36,331 nucleotides of DNA, from the IMG/VR virus record IMGVR_UViG_3300033049_000058, positions 1 through 36,331 of that record; one strand, given 5' to 3'. The notes beneath the pieces were generated by a model. The model saw only the letters and a list, made by a program, of their open reading frames with translations. It did not search any database and was not told the DNA's origin. Positions 7,281 to 13,444 of the stretch are shown piece by piece (positions within the stretch are counted from its first letter, which is position 1; each line of letters starts with the position of its first letter). The DNA comes from a virus. The position numbers and the translations under genes were made by a program.

Positions 7281-7425
7281 GTCTCGTTTTAGCACTACTA
7301 TATAGTAGTTGATGAAATAAGACCCCAATTACAATTACCCATTGATTTATTGAATTAATTACTCACTTCTGCGGATTTGGATAAACTTAAATCATATTAC
7401 TGTCTCGTTATGATAAATAACTGTA

Positions 7426-7503
7426 GCACTTAATTAATTGCTGTTATTGGCTCTCACAATGTGTTCATAATATATTCACCAATAACAGCAATTAATTAAG
7501 TGC
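7426..7503. repeat. Perfect 25-bp inverted repeat before the polymerase-like gene
   Basis: Arm 7426-7450 (from GCACTTAATT to TGTTATTGG) is the exact reverse complement of 7479-7503, with a 28-base loop. There is no T-tract, so it is not a simple terminator. It ends 41 bases before the ATG of the polymerase-like gene and follows a GATAAATAAC box at 7412. It could be an autoregulatory operator, a leader RNA hairpin or a single-strand initiation structure. Confidence 0.8.
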
Positions 7504-7544
7504 GTAAGTCGCCTGAGAAACGACTATAAACAAGGAATTATATT

Positions 7545-9248
7545 ATGAACCAAATTACAGCATTCACAAATCACGCCCAACGCTTACTCATACGCGATTA
7601 CCCGGAACTAACAGAAAAACATCGTACTAAAATAATAGCTAGATACATTAAAGCGGTAACGACAGAGATAAACTCGAAGTTATGCCAATTTATGTTAGAC
7701 AATGATCATTACATAGTAAGCACTTATACCATAAATCAACACAGTAGAAGCACCATAAATGGTAAACAAGTCTGTATGCATAAATGGTTTACAGATAACT
7801 GTCCACTAATGCAGATAGTGAATTTAGGCAGTAATATAAAGAAGCAGTACACAGAGATTAAAATGACCTACCACCTAGAGATTATGATAGATGCTATATA
7901 CGCAGAGCTATTAACCAAATCAGATTTAACTGATGATGAAAGAAATGAATACGCAGCGCAATTATACACACCTGAGTTTTATAGCATTATAGGAAATGAT
8001 ACTAATGAAGTTGCTTATACGCCAATTGACGTTGATTCGTTACACGCATATATAATTTATATTAGTAACCAAATTACACAAGTTCAGTACGCATCCAAAG
8101 GGATAAACACACTAAAACGCAGGCTTAAAGAAGCAAAGCGGATTTATAGCATTGCGCGAGTGTTTAATGGGCAACTGCCGCTGATAATTAATAACAGTGA
8201 GTTTGGTCGCAAGTACTACAGAGGGCCAAACTTACAGTCGGTGAGTAAGTCAGTACGACACGCGGCGTTAGGCAGGTGCATTGAATATGACATTGAAAAC
8301 TCAGTTTATGCGTGGCGTTACACAGAGACTATGCGCATATCAACTGATGCAGGTGTAGAGATAGCACTGCCTGCGACGTTAACCTATTTAGAGCGTAAAT
8401 CTGCTATTCGGGAAGAGATAGCACTACATACATTCGAAGACTCGCAGCACTCAACTGAAAGCGCAGTGAAAATAATTAAAGAGGCATTTACAGCTATTGG
8501 GTTCGGCGCACAAGGCTCAACAAAGACAGCCGTATGGTACATTAACGGCGAAAAGAAAACGCAATCACTTAACGCAATCATATACAGCCCAAAACATAGA
8601 AAACTATTTCTTGAGCATCCATTCGTTTTACAGTTTATAGAAGAGCAGAAAGTGATCAGTAGCATTATATTTGAGTTTCATAGCAAAGACGCCAAGCTTA
8701 CAAAGATGAAGTGCCTACAAACAGAAGCAGGTAAGTTAAGCAAGCCCAAGACATTAGCATACTTCTATCAGCAACAAGAACGAGTGCTATTAGATACAGC
8801 AGTACAACAACTAGACGCAGGCAATATACTACTAACAGTACACGATGCGTTTTATATTAAAAATGCAGATGCCGAAGGAATCAAGGCTGCGAAGCACGAG
8901 CTAAAGCAGTACAACAAAGAGCTTGATTTGGGCAAAGTTACACATACAGCAAATCAAGTCACAATGCAGCCTCAGGCAGATATTGATAAAGCATCACATC
9001 TGCATCGCATCACCCAGGAAAAGCGCAACGCAAAAGAATACATTCCTGACAGTCCACTAGTTAAATTACGTATTAAAACCGACAAGATAGTAAGCGTTGA
9101 ATCAATGTTGTATGAACACGGCAAGCAAGCAGCTGATACAACTTATATAACACAGATTAAAGACCAGATACGCAAAGATGAGTCAATCAACACAACTCGT
9201 GCCGACATAACTAAAATATTAAAGGAACGCAAATCGCAACGACAGTAA
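7545..9248 (+). CDS. Compact family-A-polymerase-like protein, candidate replication protein
   Basis: The 567-aa protein starts after ACAAGGAATTATATT. The order of motifs matches the Pol I/T7-RNAP superfamily: FGRKYYRGPNLQSVSKSVR (220-238), like the GR-x(n)-PNLQNIP-x-R of Pol I; motif A EYDIENSVYAWR with D249; motif B VKIIKEAFTAIGFGA with K312 and F320-G321, the same K-x7-(Y/F)-G spacing as in Pol I and T7 RNAP; and motif C LLTVHDAFYIKN with H433-D434. The distance from motif A to C (185 residues) is close to that of Pol I. There is no room for the Klenow 3'-5' exonuclease. Residues 1-200 and 470-567 are helical, charged and unassigned. Together with the DnaA-box repeats upstream it is the likely replication gene. 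Whether it makes DNA, RNA or primers is not visible. Confidence 0.6.
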   Translation: MNQITAFTNHAQRLLIRDYPELTEKHRTKIIARYIKAVTTEINSKLCQFMLDNDHYIVSTYTINQHSRSTINGKQVCMHKWFTDNCPLMQIVNLGSNIKKQYTEIKMTYHLEIMIDAIYAELLTKSDLTDDERNEYAAQLYTPEFYSIIGNDTNEVAYTPIDVDSLHAYIIYISNQITQVQYASKGINTLKRRLKEAKRIYSIARVFNGQLPLIINNSEFGRKYYRGPNLQSVSKSVRHAALGRCIEYDIENSVYAWRYTETMRISTDAGVEIALPATLTYLERKSAIREEIALHTFEDSQHSTESAVKIIKEAFTAIGFGAQGSTKTAVWYINGEKKTQSLNAIIYSPKHRKLFLEHPFVLQFIEEQKVISSIIFEFHSKDAKLTKMKCLQTEAGKLSKPKTLAYFYQQQERVLLDTAVQQLDAGNILLTVHDAFYIKNADAEGIKAAKHELKQYNKELDLGKVTHTANQVTMQPQADIDKASHLHRITQEKRNAKEYIPDSPLVKLRIKTDKIVSVESMLYEHGKQAADTTYITQIKDQIRKDESINTTRADITKILKERKSQRQ

Positions 9249-9250
9249 AT

Positions 9251-9345
9251 GATAAATAACATAGTGAGACACGTCATGTTATAACCTCTCTGTTAATTGT
9301 TTGTCTCACAGCCCAACTCGCTCCCCAGCAGTTGGGCTTTTTTTT
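9251..9345 (+). ncRNA. Candidate small RNA with anti-Shine-Dalgarno loop
   Basis: A GATAAATAAC box (9251-9260) is followed by a hairpin, GTGAGACA (9264-9271) with TGTCTCAC (9302-9309), and then an intrinsic terminator. The 30-base loop holds CCTCTCTGTTA (9285-9295), the exact 11-base complement of TAACAGAGAGG (9397-9407), the ribosome-site region of the next gene. Eight of these bases (CTCTGTTA) also complement the leaders of the genes at 10619 and 11728. No reading frame explains this stretch. That it is transcribed and regulatory is inference. Confidence 0.4.
9311..9345 (+). terminator. Intrinsic terminator
   Basis: GCCCAACT (9311-9318) pairs with AGTTGGGC (9330-9337) and is followed by eight T residues. 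It ends the polymerase-gene transcript and the candidate small RNA. Confidence 0.9.
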
Positions 9346-9384
9346 GGATAAAAATCCTCCAAAAGGTAAAAATTAGGAAAGTTT

Positions 9385-9395
9385 GATAAATAACT
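9385..9395 (+). promoter_or_regulatory. ATAAATA box before the 9417 gene
   Basis: GATAAATAACT lies 32 bases before the ATG and just after the terminator, where a promoter is needed. It is one of about twelve boxes of the form (G/C)ATAAATA(A/C)(C/T) or close to it in this genome. No TTGACA-like -35 is visible. Confidence 0.45.
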
Positions 9396-9416
9396 ATAAC
9401 AGAGAGGAACAATAAT

Positions 9417-9866
9417 ATGAAACACGTACAAAGAAACCAAATACGCAGACGCCAGACAGATCACGGAACAACATACGTTATGGGCGAGCAAGTCCGCAGT
9501 GAGATGATCGCACTCACTGCTCAATTAAAAGAGCTGGTCCAAACCAATCAGCTACCGACTAAATGGAATAAGAACGATAAAGACGCACTCGAGACAATGG
9601 ATCACTGGTTAGCAGATGATCGAGATTTTAGCGATAAACAAATGGTTAAATTCTTTCGAATGCTACATAAGTTCGGTTTGCCAGATAACTTCAATGGATT
9701 AGCAAAGCAACTTGATTGGGAAATTGGCCGAAATATAAATCGCAGCGAAATGTATAACATTATGCAAGAGCGCAGAGACAACGATCGGTTAGCCAAAGTT
9801 GAAGGTGATCGCAATCTCGAAGTTCGATCACTCGCAACATCAACATACAATAGCTTATTCGAATAG
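9417..9866 (+). CDS. Unknown 149-aa accessory protein
   Basis: The ATG follows AGAGAGGAACAATAAT, a strong ribosome site. The protein is charged and helical, with no membrane segment or cysteines. The N-terminus is basic (MKHVQRNQIRRRQTDHG); the centre has DALETMDHWLADDRDFSDKQ and MVKFFRMLHKFGLPDNF. I recognise no family. It is the first gene of the accessory block after the polymerase-like gene and carries the leader most complementary to the candidate small RNA at 9251-9345. Confidence 0.65.
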   Translation: MKHVQRNQIRRRQTDHGTTYVMGEQVRSEMIALTAQLKELVQTNQLPTKWNKNDKDALETMDHWLADDRDFSDKQMVKFFRMLHKFGLPDNFNGLAKQLDWEIGRNINRSEMYNIMQERRDNDRLAKVEGDRNLEVRSLATSTYNSLFE

Positions 9867-9962
9867 GTCAATTTTGCCGAAATGGTCGTCCGATACCGAT
9901 TATGAGCGTAATATAAATATATAAATACATAACACTTAACTATAACACAAGAGAGAGATAAA

Positions 9963-10556
9963 ATGAATAAAATATTATTAGGAATAACACTAGCTATATT
10001 ATTACAGGGCTGTAGTTCAGACGATGAATCAGTCTATATTGACCCATACGAATATAGTGACCCTTTCGCATTCGATGAATTTGGTAATGATGATAAAGAT
10101 GACTTTGGCATCATCTTCACACCATCAACAGGACCAAGAACAATCGAAAACATTACCCCGAATATAACCCCAGGCACAGTGCCACTAGGTGATTATGGCG
10201 AGGTGATTCTGTCATGCGGAACAATTCACACCGATCCAGTAGTTGTACAGTACACAATGAATCTACAATACGTTTGCGAAATAAATTATCGCGCAAAACA
10301 AGATATTAGATACGATGATTATGATCCAAGCATAGACGACTTTCTCGAGTACAAAGTTACAGTACACGCGTCAAGAATTAATGGTGTACTTCATAGCAAC
10401 ACGACTCGTATTACACTACCAAGCGGCACGTTCGCAGTAAACATAAAGCTGAGCGTAGAGGAGTTGTATAACGGCTCATACCAATACATTTACGGGCAAC
10501 AAAGCAGAAAACAATTTTCGGTAATTGGCGGAACGCTTACAGAAATACAACTTTAA
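9963..10556 (+). CDS. Putative lipoprotein
   Basis: The 197-aa product has a typical lipoprotein signal: MNK, a hydrophobic stretch ILLGITLAILL and C17 in LLQGCSSD. The -2 Gln is off consensus. Serine after the Cys favours the outer membrane. After an Asp-rich segment (residues 19-47) the protein is beta-rich and has two further Cys (in LSCGT and YVCEI). Phage lipoproteins of this kind often change the lysogen surface or block superinfection; that role is inference. The leader (CTATAACACAAGAGAGAG) is a variant of the one before 9417. Confidence 0.6.
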   Translation: MNKILLGITLAILLQGCSSDDESVYIDPYEYSDPFAFDEFGNDDKDDFGIIFTPSTGPRTIENITPNITPGTVPLGDYGEVILSCGTIHTDPVVVQYTMNLQYVCEINYRAKQDIRYDDYDPSIDDFLEYKVTVHASRINGVLHSNTTRITLPSGTFAVNIKLSVEELYNGSYQYIYGQQSRKQFSVIGGTLTEIQL

Positions 10557-10588
10557 AGTAGGTCGCCCGATCCAAGATATGATCATAA

Positions 10589-10620
10589 GCTGTACGCTCA
10601 ATAACAGAGGAGCGTACAGT
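10589..10620 (+). promoter_or_regulatory. Leader hairpin that covers the ribosome site of the 10619 gene
   Basis: CTGTACGCTC (10590-10599) pairs perfectly with GAGCGTACAG (10610-10619), plus one G-U pair at the base. The stem takes in part of AGAGGAG and the G of the GTG start. The 10-base loop AATAACAGAG contains TAACAGAG, which complements CTCTGTTA in the loop of the candidate small RNA. Translation is probably controlled by opening this stem. Confidence 0.55.
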
Positions 10621-11002
10621 GCTAAACAAATTCATAAACAAAGTCCAATTATCCGTATTACATAATTACACCGAAGAATCCGAAGAGTCACAATTCTTCA
10701 TTGATAAAATCCAAGAAATAACCAATTGCATTAACAAAATGCCAGTTACATACGAAACAGAAGAATTACAAGATCCGATTGTGTACTTGCATTATTTTCA
10801 TTCAGTAGGTGATGCGTACATTACAGAAAGAGATATACACCCTGAGCAGAACCAAGCCTTTGGATACATTAATATAGGAATGGGAGGCGAGCTTGGATAC
10901 ATTAGTATAAAAGATTTAATACAGAACGGATTTGAACTTGATTTATACTTTACCCAAAGGAACCTCAGTACAATAATAGGAGAACACAATGACGAAAGTT
11001 GA
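10619..11002 (+). CDS. DUF2958-like protein
   Basis: The start is GTG, set by AGAGGAG just upstream. The 127-aa product has a helical N-terminal half and a C-terminal part that resembles DUF2958: DAYITERD, then AFGYINIG, then ELGYISIKDL and FELDLYFTQRNLS. The order ITE...FGY...GELGY(I/F)S..DL...LDLYF matches that family, found on plasmids and phages and of unknown biochemical role. It overlaps the next small gene by 14 bases, so the two are probably co-translated. Confidence 0.5.
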   Translation: MLNKFINKVQLSVLHNYTEESEESQFFIDKIQEITNCINKMPVTYETEELQDPIVYLHYFHSVGDAYITERDIHPEQNQAFGYINIGMGGELGYISIKDLIQNGFELDLYFTQRNLSTIIGEHNDES

Positions 11003-11150
11003 ACAAGCAACAGCTATATTAACCAAAGCCCGTAAAGCAAATAACGATATAACCCGAAAGGAAGTTATTGCTCTTATAGTTAAACGAATGAAGTGCAGCC
11101 CACAAAGAGCCGGGGGTCACTATCAAGCAGCAGCACGTATAAAAAAATAA
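10989..11150 (+). CDS. Small basic protein (53 aa)
   Basis: The ATG at 10989 follows AGGAGAACACA, an excellent ribosome site, and overlaps the end of the DUF2958-like gene. The product is basic and helical (KARKANNDITRKEVIALIV, then KRMKCSPQRAGGHYQAAARI). Small proteins with a TRKEVI...SP..A...Y pattern are common in phage accessory regions; they may bind nucleic acid, but this is not shown. The good ribosome site and tight overlap support a real gene. Confidence 0.65.
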   Translation: MTKVEQATAILTKARKANNDITRKEVIALIVKRMKCSPQRAGGHYQAAARIKK

Positions 11151-11212
11151 ATAAATCCCTTTCATTTTCTTCTTTTGGACTAAACTAATATTTGAATCCA
11201 CAGGGAGAACCT

Positions 11213-11614
11213 ATGACTGAATTTAATTACAGCCTTTCATTTACATTTATGGATAATGAAAAAGCCAAAGACTTTGATGCACGCATTGTCCTCGAAGATA
11301 GTAATGATACATGGTGCTTTGGTAATGGTGTTGAAATAAGCATATTCAATGAGAATAATTATGTTGAGGATAGCATTAGATCCTTAAAATCTGTAGTCCG
11401 TACGTTACAAAATGATCCGCTAACGCATGTTACAAGTTTATCTATAACCATTAGGATACATTGCTCAGACAAGATAACTAAGCAATTTGGGCTTTTACTG
11501 CCAGCTTCAACCGCAGAAGTTGTACTAACAAAAGTGCTAACGGATATGCTCAGCATTAGGACATACCTCCCTGAACTAATAACCTTCGCGGACAAGATAA
11601 AAGAATACGATTAA
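11213..11614 (+). CDS. Unknown 133-aa accessory protein
   Basis: The ATG at 11213 is preceded by AGGGAGAACCT. The product has an N-terminal beta part (TEFNYSLSFTF, ARIVLEDSNDTWCFGNGVEISIF) and a helical C-terminal part (TAEVVLTKVLTDMLSIRTYLPELITF). It has no membrane segment. I recognise no family. An intrinsic terminator follows at 11641, so this gene ends a transcript. Confidence 0.65.
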   Translation: MTEFNYSLSFTFMDNEKAKDFDARIVLEDSNDTWCFGNGVEISIFNENNYVEDSIRSLKSVVRTLQNDPLTHVTSLSITIRIHCSDKITKQFGLLLPASTAEVVLTKVLTDMLSIRTYLPELITFADKIKEYD

Positions 11615-11640
11615 CTCTACAACACAACCGTAACCCTACA

Positions 11641-11666
11641 AGCAGCTTTATAGCTGCTTTTTCTTT
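11641..11666 (+). terminator. Intrinsic terminator
   Basis: AGCAGCT (11641-11647) pairs with AGCTGCT (11652-11658) around a TTAT loop and is followed by TTTTCTTT. Confidence 0.85.
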
Positions 11667-11698
11667 GGAGAACGTTAAACCCTCTTTATTTAGTTTAT

Positions 11699-11708
11699 TG
11701 ATAAATAA
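11699..11708 (+). promoter_or_regulatory. ATAAATA box before the 11728 gene
   Basis: GATAAATAAA lies 29 bases before the ATG, downstream of the terminator at 11641. The leader then reads TATAACAGAGGAACAATAATG, almost the same as before the 9417 gene. Confidence 0.45.
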
Positions 11709-11727
11709 ATATAACAGAGGAACAATA

Positions 11728-12216
11728 ATGAACAAAGAAGAAAAAGCAAAAGCCAACCGAAGGGAATGGTACAACAATAACAAAGATAAGATGAAAGCCT
11801 ATAGTGATAAATGGTTAAGCGATCCAGAGAACCGAGCAAAACGAACTGCTTATATGAAGGAATACGCAGAAAAGAATAAAGAGAAAAGAAAAGAGTCTAA
11901 TAAAATATACGCTCAGAAGAACCGTGAAATGCTTACAAAGAAACATTATGAGTACGTACAAAAGAATATAGAGGCAGTACGAACTTATCAACGCATCTAC
12001 CACCAGAAACGTAGACTCAGACTAAAAGCCGAACAAGCATATAGTGAGCTTATGACAATGATTGATGAACTATCACCAGCATTAACACCGGTTGAGATAA
12101 ACACTATTACATCAGCATTAACAGAGTACGTAGACAACAATATACATAGGAATACAGTACGACAACTAATGCGAGGCGCTAGTACTATTACAGATGCGCT
12201 AACAACGGATTTTTAA
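11728..12216 (+). CDS. Lys-rich repeat protein of the HNH-associated type
   Basis: I chose the ATG at 11728 (162 aa) because AGAGGAACAATA precedes it. Residues 1-105 are built of loose repeats (NREWYNNNKDKMKAYSDKW, EYAEKNKEKRKE, YAQKNREMLTKKHYEYV, YQRIYHQKRRLRLKAEQ). This basic, Tyr-spaced pattern is often seen N-terminal to HNH nucleases in phages. No HNH motif follows; residues 110-162 are acidic and helical. It may bind nucleic acid. The 3' end abuts a set of short tandem duplications. Confidence 0.55.
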   Translation: MNKEEKAKANRREWYNNNKDKMKAYSDKWLSDPENRAKRTAYMKEYAEKNKEKRKESNKIYAQKNREMLTKKHYEYVQKNIEAVRTYQRIYHQKRRLRLKAEQAYSELMTMIDELSPALTPVEINTITSALTEYVDNNIHRNTVRQLMRGASTITDALTTDF

Positions 12217-12295
12217 ATGGATTTTTAAATGGATCACAACATAACGGATCACAACATAACGGGCGAGCTTACGGACGAGCTTACGGACGAGCTTA
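12207..12295 (+). repeat. Three adjacent short tandem duplications at a gene junction
   Basis: GGATTTTTAAAT is present twice (12207-12230), GGATCACAACATAAC twice (12231-12260) and GAGCTTACGGAC two and a half times (12265-12295). The first duplicates the end of the upstream gene and makes a 3-codon mini-frame ATG-GAT-TTT-TAA. The others lengthen the N-terminus of the next protein (DHNIT twice; GELT-DELT-DELN). Confidence 0.9.
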
Positions 12296-12498
12296 ATATA
12301 GCAATAGCACAATTAAAAGTAGTTGTAGACGAAAGAAAATCACTCTCCGAAAGGGTACAAAATCTACAGTCTATGGTTGATACAATGGCGAAGAATGAAG
12401 AAGCAAATAGAGTCGTAGACAAGATACGCTGTCGTAGGAACGCATTCATAACCATTGTTACAAGCGCGGTTTTCCTGGCACTATTTGCTGTTGTATGA
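12229..12498 (+). CDS. Small coiled-coil protein with C-terminal membrane anchor
   Basis: The 89-aa product has a repeat-derived N-terminus, a coiled-coil centre (about 22-62, IAQLKVVVDERKSLSERVQ) and one C-terminal membrane helix (ITIVTSAVFLALFAVV, residues 74-89). No clear ribosome site is visible, so translation probably depends on the upstream gene, whose stop is 12 bases away. The topology resembles small phage membrane accessory proteins. Function unknown. Confidence 0.5.
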   Translation: MDHNITDHNITGELTDELTDELNIAIAQLKVVVDERKSLSERVQNLQSMVDTMAKNEEANRVVDKIRCRRNAFITIVTSAVFLALFAVV

Positions 12499-12562
12499 TC
12501 AATATTACAGATTGATAACTGTTATATAACTATTAGTGCAATGGGTAGGTGATGGATTACGA

Positions 12563-12623
12563 GATGCCAGTACAATGGATTGTAATGAGGTGCGTTGAAG
12601 GTCGATGCCATTGTACTGGCATC
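12563..12623. repeat. Perfect 16-bp inverted repeat
   Basis: GATGCCAGTACAATGG (12563-12578) is the reverse complement of 12608-12623, with a 29-base loop and no T-tract. It could form a cruciform or an RNA hairpin, or bind a dimeric protein. Confidence 0.8.
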
Positions 12624-13112
12624 AGAGCGGAATTGATTATTAGTCCAGGGCCGGAATGGTGATGGATATGGTTATGGTGATGGTGATGGTGATGGTGACG
12701 AATCTGACACCAAATTTCAGCCTCCACCACCCGCCCAAAGATAGACTCAAAGCCCAGCACAATGGCAATCCACCCGCAATCACCACCCGCAATCACCACC
12801 CAGAGATAGACCCACTCACCTTGTCAACCATTTAGAGCATACCCGTCATAACTCGCATATAAGCAACGATCATAACAACAAGCAGCCTACGTACAGAGAC
12901 ACTGTTATATAGCTGTAAGACGCTTATATATTCAATGATCAAAGACTTACAGCACTATAAGTCACCATTCAGATCAGCCTCACCATAACCCAGCATAACT
13001 CACTGTAAGTACTGCGAATACCGTCTTGACACAATAATACTGTAATGAACTGTGCGTACACGGTGAATAACAGTGAATAACAGCCGGATCCAAACTATCG
13101 CCCGGCGATCAG

Positions 13113-13330
13113 AGATATAACACAAGAATGGCGGTTATAGCCGGTTATTCATATAAAACCAAAGTCTGCCCGCGCAGATCAGAGATGAACGTAGGAATGG
13201 CATCACAGCCGTTCTTATAGAGAAAACCAAAGTCTGCCCGCACAGATCCGAGATATAACACAAGAATGGCGGTTATAGCCGGTTATTCATATAAAACCAA
13301 AGTCTGCCCGCACAGATCCGAGATGAAACA
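13113..13330 (+). repeat. Iterons of about 69 bp upstream of terS, candidate packaging site
   Basis: Units start at 13113, 13183 and 13251, and a fourth begins at 13321. The core ACCAAAGTCTGCCCGC occurs at 13158, 13226 and 13296. Units 1 and 3 are almost identical (AGATATAACACAAGAATGG and what follows); unit 2 has diverged in its first half. Small terminase subunits recognise repeated sites next to their own gene, as in cosB of lambda, so these are the best candidates. A cleavage site cannot be seen. Confidence 0.5.
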
Positions 13331-13410
13331 CCACATAACACCGTGATTCACCGTGATTCACCGTCATATACACGGTTAAATCTATTTAATACATTTTAAT
13401 ACATTGATTT

Positions 13411-13420
13411 GCTAAATAAC
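13411..13420 (+). promoter_or_regulatory. ATAAATA-like box before the terminase operon
   Basis: GCTAAATAAC lies 34 bases before the terS ATG. It is followed by ATAACACAGGAGAGCG, a variant of the accessory-gene leader. Confidence 0.35.
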
Positions 13421-13444
13421 TATGAATAACACAGGAGAGCGTCA

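Larger units (their letters stand above)
7143..7376 (+). repeat. Two 120-bp tandem repeats, probable replication origin
   Basis: Copy 1 (7143-7257) and copy 2 (7263-7376) are identical over their first 75 bases and differ by a one-base deletion after that. Each holds a perfect DnaA box (TGTGGATAA, the complement of TTATCCACA), a 16-bp palindrome ACTACTATATAGTAGT (7174-7189 and 7294-7309) and an AT-rich block (TTGATTTATTGAATTAATTA). A degenerate box TTTGGATAA follows at 7377. The set lies directly upstream of the polymerase-like gene. Repeated initiator boxes beside an AT-rich block are the usual mark of a theta-type origin. Confidence 0.65.
12499..13444. other. 946-bp region without a convincing gene, before the terminase genes
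   Basis: Contents in order: a 16-bp inverted repeat (12563-12623); a (GGTGAT)n tract at about 12657-12697; short CACCCGCAATCAC repeats around 12770-12800; a smaller inverted repeat GCTGTAAG/CTTACAGC (12912-12953); GTGAATAACA twice (13063-13083); about 69-bp iterons (13113-13330); CCGTGATTCA twice (13341-13360). Two short frames joined by TGATG (12552-12662, 36 aa, and 12662-12835, 57 aa) exist, but they consist largely of these repeats and I do not call them genes. The position before the terminase genes suggests the packaging site. Confidence 0.6.

Noticed and set aside
7426-7503. Inverted repeats of an insertion sequence
   Set aside because: The arms are only 28 bases apart, with no transposase and no target-site duplication.
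7545-9248. Reverse transcriptase
   Set aside because: There is no YxDD box; motif C is VHDAF and motif B is K-x7-FG, as in family A polymerases.
12557-12799. Minus-strand frame with a run of His residues
   Set aside because: The run is the (GGTGAT)n tract read backwards; no ribosome site or protein-like composition.
12552-12835. Two short plus-strand frames joined by TGATG
   Set aside because: They consist mostly of the inverted repeat and simple repeats; the MVMVMV stretch is low complexity and the ribosome site is poor.
13113-13330. CRISPR array
   Set aside because: Whole 69-bp units are repeated, without variable spacers, and there are no cas genes.
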